DNA of 64,000 nucleotides, taken from NCBI RefSeq assembly GCF_002234675.1, contig NC_019859.2:2634740-2698739 (forward strand). The letters are read 5' to 3'. Shown here in pieces: positions 39,901 through 52,000 of this stretch. The stretch is from Oryzias latipes. Lineage: Eukaryota; Chordata; Actinopteri; Beloniformes; Adrianichthyidae. Below the pieces are notes generated by a model. That model ran no database searches. It was not told the origin of the DNA and worked only from the letters and a program-made list of their open reading frames with translations. The translations under genes and the position numbers were made by a program. Numbering within the stretch: position 1 is the stretch's first letter; every line of letters starts with the position of its first letter.

Positions 39901-42488
39901 CCTTGTTGACCACACGCAAATGTGGCACGCACGAGGTGTACACGTGATATGTAAGACGCCATAGAAAGCCCATTACATGTCCACCCAAACTATACTTTGA
40001 TTGTCTCATTTGTAACAGTTGGGCTGCATGCTAGGAGCGCGCATTTACCACATGAACAGCACTAACGGACTCTGTGCACAGTTCACCATAAATTACCCAT
40101 ACATGTCGTATAAGTGTTCGTTATGACCTGTCGCCTGCAGCATGCACGTATGAAGAAAAAAAGGGGTTAAGGACCTCGATATTTCAGCTTTGACCCCTTA
40201 TTCTTCTGCAGACAGCCCATATCCACCTGTAACGGCAGTTAGGACGAAAGCACAAAATCATGATGTGCAGTCGTAAGTCTTTACTTTAGAATAAAAGCTT
40301 TTTTGGGGCGAGTTCTCTTCATTATTCCACTTAAAAGCTGTCCATGGATAATTGTCAGATATGAATTAAACTGAGCTTTGACATCATTTATTGTAAATAA
40401 ATAAAATTCCAAAGTTTGTAATCTTATCCTGGAGTTCTGTTGGTTCTAGCTCACCCCAGTACTTGTGTACAAACTCCTGCAGACCATCCTTCACCGCCTT
40501 TCCCACTCCGGTGTCCAGAGCAATCCATTCTGTCTTCTCCAGCTTCCAGACCAAAGCCAGCGTCTCCATCACAGTGATGTGAAGGTCAGACGACTCCAGC
40601 AGGGACTTTGAAAGCTCCCGTCTCTTTGGGCTGATGTGGGTAGCTACAGCATCGAGACCCTGTTCCTGCAGAGTGAAAAAGTAGAACCCCTTCAGGATTT
40701 CACTCAGGGCCCGTGTCTGTTCAGGTGCTGCCGGGCTGTTCAGGTCCATGCCCAGTATCAGGCCGTCCATGCCCCCGTTGATGATCGCGTCTGTGGCCAG
40801 TGTCGCGTGCCGAGACAGCTTGTAGACTTTGGGGCGCTCCACGTCATCCCAGCACCCGTTGGGCCCCAAACGAACAGATGCAGGAAAGTCCTGTAAGCTT
40901 AGGAACGTGAGGCCCAGCCTCCTGCCGAGGGTGATGGGGAAGATCCCCACGGGTGAGCCCCCCTCCACCTTTGCTTTCAGTCCCAACTCAATCCCTAAGA
41001 GCAAAGGTGCAAGTGCCACCGTGGTGCCGTCGGGAGCGAGGACCACGCCCCGCTCCTCTCCACGGTCGGTCACAATGTGGTGGATGGCCTTATCAAAGAA
41101 GCTGAAGGACGATGCGTTCAGAATGGCCTTCTCCAGAACGTCTGAGCCGCTGAAATTGTACGACTCGCCCAGGAAATGGGTGGTCATCACGTCATCGTGA
41201 CCGGCGGTTTTCCGCAAGGCTCTGAGTAGATCCAGGGGGGACAGACCGGGGGTGGAGTCCTCCACCTCGCGAACAGCCTCTATGAAGCTCTCCATGTTAC
41301 GCAAGTGGGCCCCTGAAAGTGTGTTGGTTAAAAACATAAGGCATGCTGGGTAAAGATCTGAAAAAATGGTATTTAATCTAATGGTTCCTAAACAAATGGA
41401 TCCAAAATGTATTCAGTTCATATATATGGCAATTAATCAAGAATAAAATTCTAAATGAAGATACATCCAAGTAAAATTAATTTATACCCCATTTTAGATG
41501 TAAAAAAGTCCAGACTGGACTGATGAGTTTTTAGGAATAGTCATTAAGAACAATTTGAACAAAACACTGCTGTAGGGAATCGACTCGCACCCCGATAATC
41601 TGTTAAAACAGAATCAGATCAAAACAATTGAGCTGCTCTCTTCAGTTTAGAGAAATTTGATAAACAAGTAAAGGTCAACAGAGCAGGAAAAGTCCATTAA
41701 GGTCCCACTCCCGTGTTTTCAAAGCGTTCCCAGTGGTCTTTTAAGTACGATGATGCCGTTTTTAGCCAATATCTAAAAACCTGTGTTGATTTCTAGGACA
41801 TAGTTTCTTAAACCCACTAGCTTACAGCCCCCTCACACCTCACACAGCTATCCGGCCGTACAGCTTTGAGCCAGATTCCAGCTCAGACCGGGAAAACAAC
41901 GATATTCATGGATCTAGTCGCCTAATCGTGGATGCATTGGAATGGGGCGGAGCAGGAAGCCCGTGGCTCCGCCCACTGTAGTTTTCTACATCACAAATGC
42001 AATCTTTTTCTATTTTTTTTATTTACAAAGATCTGAATAAAGAAATACTCAGAAATGCAATTTTGATCTCACTTACTTTTCATCAGAGTGGGTCTTTAAA
42101 TCTTGCAGGATTCACAGCCTGCAGTTTTTTTCCTGCACATGTATCTGTGTGTAAACTGGTTTTTGAATTCCTTTTTTGCATTCTGACCTCAGGTCTAAAC
42201 TTCCTGCCCTCTGCAGTTTTTTGTTTGTCTAATAAATTCTCCCGCTCCTGATTTATCCGTCGTTCACTTCCACAACACCAGACAACAATCTGATCTGCCT
42301 AAAAAGGCTGAGCACTGAAAAGTTGAAGCTAACTAATGACTTAAAAGACGACGACACGTCAGAAAAACAGTGAATAAAATACAAATAAGTCTGAAAAGCA
42401 GTTGAGGGAACTGACCTGTGGGTCTGCTGCACACAGCTGAGAAGTGGAACAAAATCACAACAAAGCACGCCGGTACAAATGGAGTCAT
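36981..42488 (-). CDS. pglyrp2: Peptidoglycan recognition protein 2 (N-acetylmuramoyl-L-alanine amidase)
   Basis: Exons on the minus strand: 42488-42416, 41312-40455, 39021-38811, 37284-36981; phases 1,1,2; 481 residues, the usual size of the long secreted form. Exon 1 encodes a signal peptide (MTPFVPACFVVILFHFSAVC). Exon 2 is the long N-terminal region typical of PGLYRP2 (for example NGCWDDVERPKVYKLSRHAT). Exons 3-4 hold the amidase/PGRP domain at about residues 312-481: CPQIIPRCQWGAKPQ, LYIHHTYLPSSPC, QRFHQEDRGWDDIGYSFVVG, YEGRGWTYRGTHTRGHNSIG, GHRQVVNYTTCPGDAFF. The zinc ligands of active amidases are present: His of IHHTY, His of GHR and Cys of TTCPGD, eight residues after that His. A protein with serine instead of that cysteine would be recognition-only, so activity is expected. 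Family role: cuts the MurNAc-L-Ala bond. Intron repeats lie at 37490-38230 and 39370-40010. Confidence 0.95.
37496..38087. mobile_element. MITE family D, copy 2, interrupted
   Basis: It shares with 18990-19464 the blocks CCAAACAGGAAG, CTGGCTCCAAG, TTGACCAATCAGATG, TGGAGCCTGCTG, GACCGTCCAA-like sequence, GAAGCTCACT and CACACTCAGTCCAGTTCTCG. Its left terminal repeat is eroded and a SINE lies inside (about 37570-37750). It sits in the last intron region of pglyrp2, upstream of exon 4 in genome order. Confidence 0.65.
37570..37750 (+). mobile_element. tRNA-derived SINE
   Basis: The head resembles a tRNA with an internal polymerase III promoter: an A-box-like TGGTTAAGGGTGGG (37594-37607) and a B-box-like GGTTCAATTCC (37628-37638), about 21 bp apart. 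A non-tRNA body follows. The upstream sequence GCTCAGTTGGCCAAGCAGTT fits the 5' tRNA half. It sits inside a MITE whose other copy (18990-19464) lacks it. Boundaries are approximate. Confidence 0.65.
38101..38227 (+). mobile_element. Short fish repeat (CATCCATTTTCT type) with 8-bp duplication
   Basis: The insert 38109-38219 starts with CATCC repeats and CATTTTCTAAACC and contains TCGGGGTCACGGGGGCTGCC and CAGTCTGTCGCAGG, a module common in fish genomes. It is flanked by GCCATCTT at 38101-38108 and 38220-38227. Confidence 0.75.
39370..40010. repeat. Dispersed repeat C, split by a MITE
   Basis: The outer parts match 13880-13990 on the opposite strand (AAAATGGAACGTACCAT, CGTGCAT, TGGTAAGCGTA). 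The extent of the repeat away from the shared part is unclear. It lies in intron 2 of pglyrp2. Confidence 0.5.
39579..39801. mobile_element. piggyBac-like MITE, 215 bp
   Basis: The element spans 39583-39797. Its ends are CCCTTGTGCTA and TAGCACAAGGG, a perfect 11-bp inverted pair, preceded by TTAA (39579-39582) and followed by TAAA, a one-base-decayed TTAA. The internal motifs GATCCAGATGACCCC and GGGTCTAGATGACCC are also inverted relatives. CCC ends plus TTAA target sites are the piggyBac signature. No coding content. Confidence 0.8.
41819..42108 (+). repeat. Dispersed repeat B, copy 2
   Basis: Shares AGCTTACAGCCCCCTCACAC, GATTCCAGCTCAGACCGGG, GCGGAGCAGG and AAATACTCAGAAATGCAATT with 10130-10520. 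In intron 1 of pglyrp2. Confidence 0.7.
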
Positions 42489-45400
42489 GTTACATCCAGT
42501 TAAAGTTCAAATTTATCTGCAATAAAAAGTCAGGATAGTAACTAAAGGGAATGTTTTGTCCTCCTCAGTGTAACGTCCAACAAGCAGAGCTGTCCAGATT
42601 TGTTTTGTGTAGGTGAACGTCTGCAGCCTTCTGTTCCAACAGGACGAGTACTCTTTGTACACTAATATTGATTTATCCAAAAGTTCCTGTGTGTAGTTTG
42701 CACCCCAGGTTGTTTAGGAGGTTCTGATTTTAAAAAATCCTTTCTCTCTTATAAAACTCCAATCGAACCTGAAGATACAAGGAGTGACAATTATTTTTAT
42801 TTGCCATCTGGTTTTATTAACGTATTTGTTGTTTACGCTGCGATGTCAGAAACTTCAGTCACTGATAAACTCATTAACAATTAACCAATAACAGATTTTG
42901 TCAGAAAGCAGTGAGAGGGATCAGGAACGGGTTTACTTTAGTCTGTTTCATCAAAGAATCAATAACCTGAAAGTAAAAAAACACAGAAAAAGCAATAAAA
43001 AGAAAGCTAACTAAAAAGTTGTAGTTTTAAGGGATAGAAATGTATAGCGGCTTTATGTTGATATAATATTTTAGAGCATCGAACAACCTTTGGAAATTTG
43101 TTGTTTTTAACTTTGGTGACAGTTCATAACAGAACTTTTTTGCAGTGACGACAGAGGACAGAAAAACGACTTTTCAGCCGAGACATGTTTTCTATTTCTA
43201 CTACTTTTTCTGTGACTTTTATTTTGAAACCATATTTCCCAGCTGTATTTATTTATTTTTTATTTGCAACTCCACAAACAGCATGCTTGCAATGTATGTG
43301 CGCCCCAGTAGGTGGCACCCTACTCCACTGTCCTGGAACCACAGAAAAAAGTAGCTCAACAACTTTGGAGTCTTTGCTCAGAAGGTGTTTCTATGTGCCG
43401 AGCCTCCAGGATCACCAAGAACAGGATCTGGCTGCCATCAGCTGGGATTACATCAAACTATGAGATTGTTATTTTGAAAAATGTGGGGAAAACGACTTCA
43501 CATTAACTTGTTTTTATATGATGAACACGTGAGACAAACTGAAACGTCTCGACCTTCACACAAAGTCCACCTTCCATACTCCCTTTATCTACATGGATGC
43601 CTTCAAATAAAAGCATTTTTTAATTTTCTGCCTTGTTCAAATAAAGTTATTTTTTGGGCAAATCCCCAGGTGTGATTTTTGTGTGTGTGGGGAAGCCCAT
43701 CGAGTCGACTGTTGTTGTGAATTTGGGATATATAAATAAAATTGAATTGAATTGAATTGGGGGGAGGGGTTTGCACTTTTTTGTGTGATGCTGAGGTTTA
43801 ATATTTTATCTAGTTTTTTATAAGTGAAAATAGTGAATTATCCACAGAAACTACCCCCAAAAAAAGCAGCTTCTACTGTCCGTCACATCCGTCAGCTTGT
43901 TATGTTCAAACCAAACTCTTTTTCCTAAACAAAAATTGACTCACTTAGGGCGAAAAATATTGTTTCCATTTACAAAAGTGCTAAACATGTGAAACAAAAA
44001 GTTGAGAAATAATGGAGAGCTGATGAGTCATGATTGAAGAAAAAGGATGGAGGCGTTTCTGAATAAAACAACTCTTGGATGACAAAGTCTCTTTTTGAAT
44101 CAATTGCTGATTTGGGATCAATTCAATTGATCCTCAGAGATGCAGAGGCGCCTCCAGAAATGTTTCATGGGGGGTGGCCGGTATAGGGGGCCATTTTAAA
44201 TCTTGGGGTGGCACACAAAAACCATGAGCTATATTTTTTAAAATAATTCTACTAAACGTAGTAAAAGAGCCTTTAGAAAACTAACAGAAAGTTAAATGCC
44301 TACTGATAAATATTGATTTATTGTGTTTATATTTAATGCTTAGGTGTTTCTGCTTGGGGTGTTCGGCTCTTAACTGGGAGGCATCTATAATGAACAAAAG
44401 TCAGTTGTTCTGAAATAATAATAATAATACCATTCCATGGTAATTATTTATTATATCTGTAGACATTTCAATTCAGACTAATAAACATGAAACAGTTTTA
44501 TTATTAGGGAACAGGTGGAGCCCCTTTTGCTGAGTTCTGTTTCTCTGACCAATGATGCTGACTGTCCCTCGTCTGATGTTTGTCTTCCTCATCATCTTCT
44601 GTCATTCATGCTGGCTGTGGATCATGCTGCTCTGTCTCATCTTCCTCCTCCTCCTCACTACTCCTCTGTTGCTCCCCTACCATCTCTTTAGCTCCTTCTG
44701 CTGTACTTTTCTTCTTAAGATAAGAATATATGTAGACTTTTCTTCATTCTCTGAAAATTGACATACACAAGCATCGATGCCTTTAGGTAACTCTGTCCAA
44801 ATAGGTTAAACACACATCAAAATGTTGTGGTAACACAACACACCAGTCCTCAAATAGTGCCATGAAATGCGAGGGGCGTGTGACGGGGGGACACATCCAT
44901 TTTTTCAGTACTAATAAAATGTCATTGAACATTCACCACCGCTGATGATGTGGCGTATTTGCAACTGTATTGTATTTGTGCACAATACAGATCAGGTGAT
45001 ATAAAAAGGTTGTTAAAAGACACCACAGAAAATATTCAACAGGTGTGAAAAGAAATGTTGTGTTTTGGGATGTGTGTGTGTGTTGGGGGGGGGGGGGGGC
45101 ATACACGCCTGGTCAGTCGCCGTTTTGGAGTTGAAGAAAAAGTAATACAGAAAGTTCCTCTTGAAGAACTGAGACTGGTCCTTTTTTTTAACCCGCTCTG
45201 GAGGCTCTGAGGGTTCGAACGCGGAAGTGAACCCCAAAGGAAGATCAGCCTCGCCGTCTTGTTCTGTTCTGCATCCAGCGGCTCGTCTTTAACCATCGAT
45301 GTCTGCGCACACGCACAGCAGGGAGGGAGGGGGTGTGGGCCGGTTTAAGTGATCAGATCGACTTGGCGCCTGCAGGCTGTGCATTTGGGATGAAATGCAT

Positions 45401-45888
45401 AACTGATGGTGCCACAGTCTACAGTGGCTGGTGGGGTGGCCGTGTTGGCGCCACCGCAGAGATGGTCTTTATGTGCAGTTCTGAGCTATAAAACCTGCTG
45501 CATTTGGATCCAGCTGTCTGCCTGTTTTTGGTGACAAAGAAAAAAGTCTTAGTTCATTAGCCTGCCCCTTAAAAAAAATCAATACATTTTCAGCACACCA
45601 AATAATTTTAGTTTAACAGTCTTAGTCATGTTACACACCTATTTGTGTTCCTAAATCAATGTATTTTGTTCGTTTCATTTAAAGATGATTACCGCAAATT
45701 CCATAGCTGTAACTAAAGTTAGATTGTGGTTTTTATTTTTATTGTTTTTTATGTTCTTATTTTATAAAACACCCGGATATTCTGAAAATTAAAATTAAAG
45801 TAAAAAAGTTAAGTAACGACTCCCTTTCTACCTCAAAAAGTGGGAGCTCTGAACTCCTTTTCAAAGTCACGCCTCCTCTAATCCATGA
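42489..45888. other. Intergenic between pglyrp2 and mcoln1 (divergent promoters)
   Basis: The two genes diverge from this 3.4-kb stretch. It holds a reversed fragment of repeat E (43700-43762), a possible transposon fragment near 44150-44230 and a TG/G-rich tract near 45069-45100. On the minus strand about 260 bp upstream of pglyrp2 there is a TTTTATAAG box that could be a TATA element. No coding exon recognised. Confidence 0.5.
43700..43762 (-). repeat. Fragment of dispersed repeat E
   Basis: In reverse complement it reads CAATTTTATTTATATATCCC then AAATTCACAACAACAGTCGA, the 5' end of the element at 20099-20495, flanked by repeated AATTG units. Confidence 0.75.
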
Positions 45889-45920
45889 GTCACGTGGTCA
45901 CGTGTTTGGGTCACATGACC
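45889..45920 (+). promoter_or_regulatory. Cluster of three E-boxes of CLEAR/M-box type upstream of mcoln1
   Basis: GTCACGTG (core CACGTG 45891-45896), a second CACGTG (45899-45904, in GGTCACGTG) and GGTCACATGACC (45909-45920) lie within 32 bp, 173-204 bp before the mcoln1 ATG. GTCACGTGAC is the CLEAR consensus bound by TFEB/TFE3/MITF, and mammalian MCOLN1 is an established TFEB target. The motifs are seen directly; their use in this fish is inferred. Confidence 0.7.
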
Positions 45921-46092
45921 GGTGCGCTGAACTGAGTCTGCGCAGACAGCGGTAGGAAGCCGCTTCTCCTCTGGACCCTGTTCTTGTTGCTTCTCAGAGA
46001 AACCGACAGTTTCATTAGCCGTAGTCGACTAATTATCATTTTATTTACATTTTTTATGTTTCCAAGTGCCTCTAAAACTCTTCATTTCCCTC

Positions 46093-49000
46093 ATGGATGT
46101 AACGAGACGAAACGACTCTCCAGGTAAAGTCCTTTAAAGTTTAAGTTTAAACAGAAAGTTCGCTTAATTTTATTCTACAATTTTAAACACGCAGTTTGGG
46201 GTTTTTTGAGCTTTTTTAAAAATGTTTTTCTATGTGGTTTGGAGTACAGCAAAGTGCTGAGAAGACATCCTCGTGTTTCTGTGGTTCTTACTTGTCATAA
46301 GCGGCTGCGGTGCAGCAGAAACCTGGTGGTAAACAGCAGTTTTTTACCCCCCCAACATGCCCGTCAGCATCTGCCCTCACAAGCACGTGACACAAGAAAA
46401 CGGCCACAAAACTGCAACAGCAAACACACCTCAGCTTATGTTTGTAATGACACATGTCTGGAAATGCTGTGGCTCATCAGATCAGTGAATTTAGTTGTTG
46501 TTTGTTTTTATAAATCATTTTAACTTTGTGGCAGAAAATCCAGAGCGAAATTCATCTCATCCTGGCTGGTTTGCATTCTGGAGCTCCTTGTTTGTTCTGC
46601 TGTTTTCATGGAGATTTACTGCACCGAATCCAACAAGGATTCATCGAAAGCAGGCATGTCCAAAGTCTGGCCCACCGGCCCCCAGGCTCCTACAATAAAT
46701 AACATTCGGGCCCCCGGCACTTTCTAAAAAACGCTACAATTTCTTGGTTGCGGTTGGCTAAATTACGTTTGACGCGTTGTAAACCTTTGGCATCACTATT
46801 GTGCGACATTTTCTCGACATTTCTAGAATGAGGGCTGTAAATAAAACGGGAATGTTGACGGCGAGGGCCGCTGCTTCCAGGACGAGTGGAAACTGTCACA
46901 TTTTTTGCAGTGAAATGTCAAACAACATGAAAAACTAGACTGGCTGTTTTCACAGAGTTCAGTACCAAGAGGCTCTGGAAGGAACGGGTGAAAAAGGGAC
47001 AGATTGACAATAATCTCATTTTGATGTGCTTGTTTTCTATGCGCAGAAAGGCAAAGTATACGCCGCTGCTCTAAAATGTTCATGACCCTCCCGGGTTTCC
47101 AGGTGTTTTGGGATCACAGTAGGTAATCCTGTGACTACCACAGATCTGTTATAAAAGTAGATTTTCAGAGGATTCAGGCTTCTTTTTCGTTCTGTTTTCT
47201 TATATTCTTTTGGTGTTTGATTCTCTCGGTTGCTATGATGAACTTTACTGAAGGAAAAACTGAAACCCCTTAGCTGTAAGTTTGAGTTACATCATGTCTG
47301 ACGTTTTAAAAATTTAGTATTCAAACAAACTTGTCAATAAACTTGTTTTTTTTTTTAACTTTGCATCCTTGTTTTGACGTCGGCGTTGAGGAAACGGACT
47401 GAGATGATGGCCGATGGGATGGCAAACGCTGTTCGGGTCTTTGCACCTGTCGTGAAGCACAAACACCTGTGCTGCAAACACTCCAAGCACCGCCTCATTC
47501 CTGCAGAGCATCGCTGTCATCTGCTTATCGGCTCTGCGTTCGAGACATTTCTCGCGGCTTCGGTCTCCGTCGAAGCTCCGTCTGTGGGTGGCCTTCTCCC
47601 GCCGACGGCCAGACTCGATCCAGGAGCCGATAAGAGCTTGTTGACAGATCGCCGCGCCGGATTAAAGCAGTGAAATCAGTGGATCTGCCAGCACGCCACA
47701 GGTGACGGCGAACCAGAAGAGCCGGATATTTGCATCATTTCAGTCGTCTTGAGTGACTTTATCTCCAAAGGGTGAAAAGCGGGCGGCTTGTGCCCACTTT
47801 TGTTTACCTGATGGCTGCTGGCTGTCTGCAGGAAATCCTGTAAGTGGTTGGATTCCTGAGGATTCCTGAAGGCGTCATCACCTCCTAAAGAAGCTGTCAG
47901 ATACGTTTGTTTGACCCCCTGGGGTCATTCAGTCGCTGTTTAAACTCCGTCAGAAGACGAGGGGCAGTCCGTGAAGCATCCAGAAGAGTTCGTCCCATTG
48001 ACTCAATCCTTTGAATCTCTCCCATCAGTTTGAAGTTGTCTCCAAACTCAGCAGACGGCTGGAACGGTCTGAGATAGGAGGCATGAGGGGTGAAAGGAGA
48101 AGCGGTGCCTGCAGGAACGACCTTTTGTTCTCGGGTTTTTTTTAGAGCTGCAGGGTCTTTAGCAGCACCTGACCTTCACCCCTCCTGCAGTAGATGAGTT
48201 CATCACACAGAAACGCTGAACAGGACACTTTCAGATGAGTTTACCTTCTGTTAGCACGTTTGGTGTCACAGATTGTTACTTATTTTAGCCGTTATCCCAT
48301 CACAGTCAAACTCTGCAGACGTCTCCGAGCCTTGAACTTTCATCTTGTTTTCTTTGGGCTGATGGATTTTGCTTACTTATGCCTTTGTCTTGCTTTTCTT
48401 TCTCTCACTTCTCGTTTGACTCGGCTGCCCGTTTCCTCCGCTGACTGGTTGTGTTTGAGCTCAGCTTGATCTGCTGACTTTTGTGGATCTTCTCTGGTGT
48501 CCAAATTCACTAAGGCTCGCAGACTTTTCCCGGCCCCGTTCCGGGTTTGTATCCAAGGCTGCAGGCGGATTTCCGAGGACCTAAAAAATCCGAATGAAGG
48601 CGTTCTTTGTTCCTTAAAGCAGAACCATGTGACGAGCATTGGGATGAAGAGCTGGTTTGGTGTGAGGAGTTGGCTGAAGGTCCATCAGCTCCCCGATGCT
48701 TTGGAAATCTTCACTTCCATTTCATTTAACGGCTCGTGCGTCGCGATGTTTTCTCTGTTCTCTTGTGAGCCTGCAGACGTTTTTGCTCTCAGTCAGACCA
48801 AACCTCTTAGAGATTTCTGCTCTGAGATCTCAAGAATCCCTCTTGCTCCTGCAGATATTTTCTTTAACGTCAGGAGTTGTTTGCTCGACAGAACCTTCAG
48901 GAAAATGAATTTCCTTTTCTCTGTGTGGTCAGGAGGGTTCTTCACGATTGTTGGAAGTGTTAGAAACATCCTGTTGATGAATTTATTTTTTTATTTTGCT

Positions 49001-52000
49001 CATAAGCTGCATATTTACACCAGGAAGTGTGGGTTCTCTGCAGCCCATCATACACGAGGAGTTTCATTCCTGCTGGCATAGCAGACGTCCAAAAATCCAG
49101 TGTTGCCGATCTGCTCAGAGGTCTTTTTTTTCCTCCTTACTTTTGTCGTTAAAGATCCGCCTGCGGCTGCATAAACATATAATGCGTTGCATTTTCTCTC
49201 CCCTCCAGCGCAGACAAAACCTCTGGCAGTAGCTGCTTTGCTCTTTGTTTTTATTTTTAAGTCTTTTGCAATTTTCTTCTGTAGCTGCAGACCTGAAACA
49301 ATAAAAAAAAATGTAATCAGTCTTAGTGGCTGGACACTCAGACTGGGGGGAGAAACTTTATTTGTTTTATCAGCTTTTTCAGCTCTATGGATGGATGGAT
49401 GGATGTGTCTGGTGTGTTTTATTTTTTTCAAAATTCCCTTTTTTAATGTTTCTTTTTGCAGAACGTGAGTAAAAACAGTTGTTCTCCGCCATCTTTTTGA
49501 CACTAGCAGCTTTGATCACCAGCAGGCCTCTGCATTGATCCTTATTGATCCGCAGCAGACCGAGACTCTGGAAGAGCTCGGTCATGTGGAGGAGAAAGGT
49601 CACACGGTCCTATCGGGGCGTCCGTTCATCATCTGACCTCACTCTGCCCTCGTCAGGGTCACGGGTTTGCAGGAGTCTGATCCTGCTGCCTTTGAAGGCA
49701 GGAACCCCCCCCCCAGGACAAGTCACCAGACCCTCACAGAGCCTGAACCCCCCCCCCCCTGCTGTTGTGAGGCATTGCCACCAAAAACCACCAAATGTTC
49801 TGGTTTTTGGTTCACCAAATGAATACAAAGAGTGGAGATGCTTCTGATTGTCATAAACATTTTTTTGACTTTGGGGTTTACAGAAATGTATTTCTGGTTT
49901 CACAGCATCATTGAGACAGAAAAGCTCCTTTCTGCCTTGTCAGTTTTCTTTTATTGATTATTCAAAAACAAGTTTGTTTTTTTTTTTCAAACTTAGAAGA
50001 AGAGCAAAAAGAAACCAAACATTTGTGTTTGTCTTCTTCTTCTTCTTCTTGTCCCAGCAGAGCAGGAAGGGCCGCCGCCCGCCACGACAAACTACGGCTC
50101 CACAGGGGGCAGCGGCGAGCACCAGCATCCCAACAACCACCACGGCTGTAACCATAGCAACCACAGCTTTCCCACGACGACGACCGGGGACTGGGTCACG
50201 GCGGACGAGGAGGAGGAGGCCCTCCGCAGGAAGCTGAAGTATTTCTTCATGAGCCCGTGTGATAAATATCACGCCAAGGGCCGCAAGCCGTTCAAACTGA
50301 TCCTGCAGCTGCTGAAGATCATCATCGTCACCGCTCAGGTACGCGCAGACGGGCACGCCATCCTGATTCAGGTCTGACCTCAGAGTTCCCAAAGAACTAA
50401 GCAAAAGTACTCATTATATACAAGTATACACACATGTAAGTATAATGTACCGGTGCAGAATAATGACTGAACTCCGCCCCCCACTGCCACCAATTCTGCA
50501 GTCAGAGCAGAAGGAGCGAGCCTCACCTTGAGACAACAACCTGCTTCCATCACGACGTCCTCCCTCCTCTTCCTCTCTCCTCTGAATGTGTTGCTTCAGC
50601 AAAGTTTGCTTAGTGAGCGAAAGGATTGTTGCTGCTTTTCTGAACTCTCTGAACAGAAAAGTTCTCATCGTTCTGGTGGTTATGAGGCAAAAAAAACACT
50701 GATGGAAGATGTTCAGGAAACACGTCCAGCAGCTTTTTTTGGGGCTTCTTCTTTTCAGCAGGAATTAGATCTTTCTCATAAAAATGTCCAGCTCAGATCC
50801 ACGTGTCCCTCTGCTGTGAGTCTCTGGTTTAAGCAAAATAAAAGTTTCTCATTTCAAATAGTCACTGTAAAGAAAAAGAAAAAACAAAGTAAAGTAAACA
50901 AACTTTATTCAGCTGGTTCACAAACAGTGGAAAGACGGTGAAACTTAAACATTTTGACAGAAACCATCAGTCAACTATAAGCACAACTAGAATGTTGTCA
51001 GTTTTCTACTTTTGAACAGTCGAGGATTTTAAGTGGAAAAAATACAGTAGGGGTCACTTAATTAGCTCTGATTTGATTTTAGTTTGTTAGATTTACACAT
51101 TTCTGACTGAGATGCATCACAAACGGCAAAATAAACTTGTTTTTTTTACATCACTGCTGACGTTATGCTGTACTAATACTACACTGGCTGCATTCACATG
51201 ACGCTGTGTGACACAGGAAGTCTTTTATTTTGAAAGGATAGTTTTGAACCATTTCATGTTTTGAAAAAAAAAAAAAGGTAATTTTCTCTCAAGAGTTTAT
51301 TTCATAATCGTAACAATAACATAAATTCAAAACAGTTATTTTTCTAAAAAGGTAAAGTTTGGCGTTTCGGCTCCTTCTGGGTCGCGGTCGGGGGACAAAT
51401 CGACCCGTACGGCTCCTGAGGTGTTGAAGGTTGCAGACCGCTGCTCAGCCTAGATGTTGGTTTCCGCCCCGGCGTGTTCTGATGACCGTCGGCCCGGATG
51501 CACACTGACAGGCTCTGTTTCTCTCCCCCCTCTGCCACAGTTGGTGCTGTTTGGCCTCAGTAACCAGGTGGTGGTCACCTTTAAGGAGGAGAACACCATG
51601 ACCTTCAAGCACCTGTTCCTCAAAGACTACGACGACGCCACAGGCGACTCCTTCGCCGTTTACACCCAGCAGGACGTCTACGACCACATCTTCCATGTAG
51701 TGGAGAAGGTGAGCCGATGCAAACATAGTTATTTAGTTTTTCTGTTAAATATATGACATAAACATCCACAGACAGTCTATTCCTGTGATATAAACAATGA
51801 AATAACTTAAAGCTATGAAAATAAGTCCATGTAAATAACAGTTTTTGTCTGCTTAGTTAAGGTAGACACTTCAAAATGGATTAAAAAAAAGATAAAAGTA
51901 CGAGCCGAAGGAGGTTTCTGGCTTTTTTCTCTGCTCCAGAGGGTTTCAAATTGCTGAAATATTTTGTTTTCTGATCATGTAAGATGTCAGAAGTCAGGCA

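Noticed and set aside
40636-41200. Plus-strand open frames opposite pglyrp2 exon 2
   Set aside because: They are antisense shadows of a well-supported coding exon.
43145-43463. A possible small gene upstream of pglyrp2
   Set aside because: The overlapping frames are hydrophobic or low complexity and lack start, splice or family evidence.
48497-49081. A 194-residue open frame in mcoln1 intron 1
   Set aside because: No domain, no conserved motif and no splice context; the composition is that of the surrounding intron.
49958-50404. Minus-strand open frame of 148 residues over mcoln1 exon 2
   Set aside because: It is the shadow of the GC-rich coding exon on the other strand.
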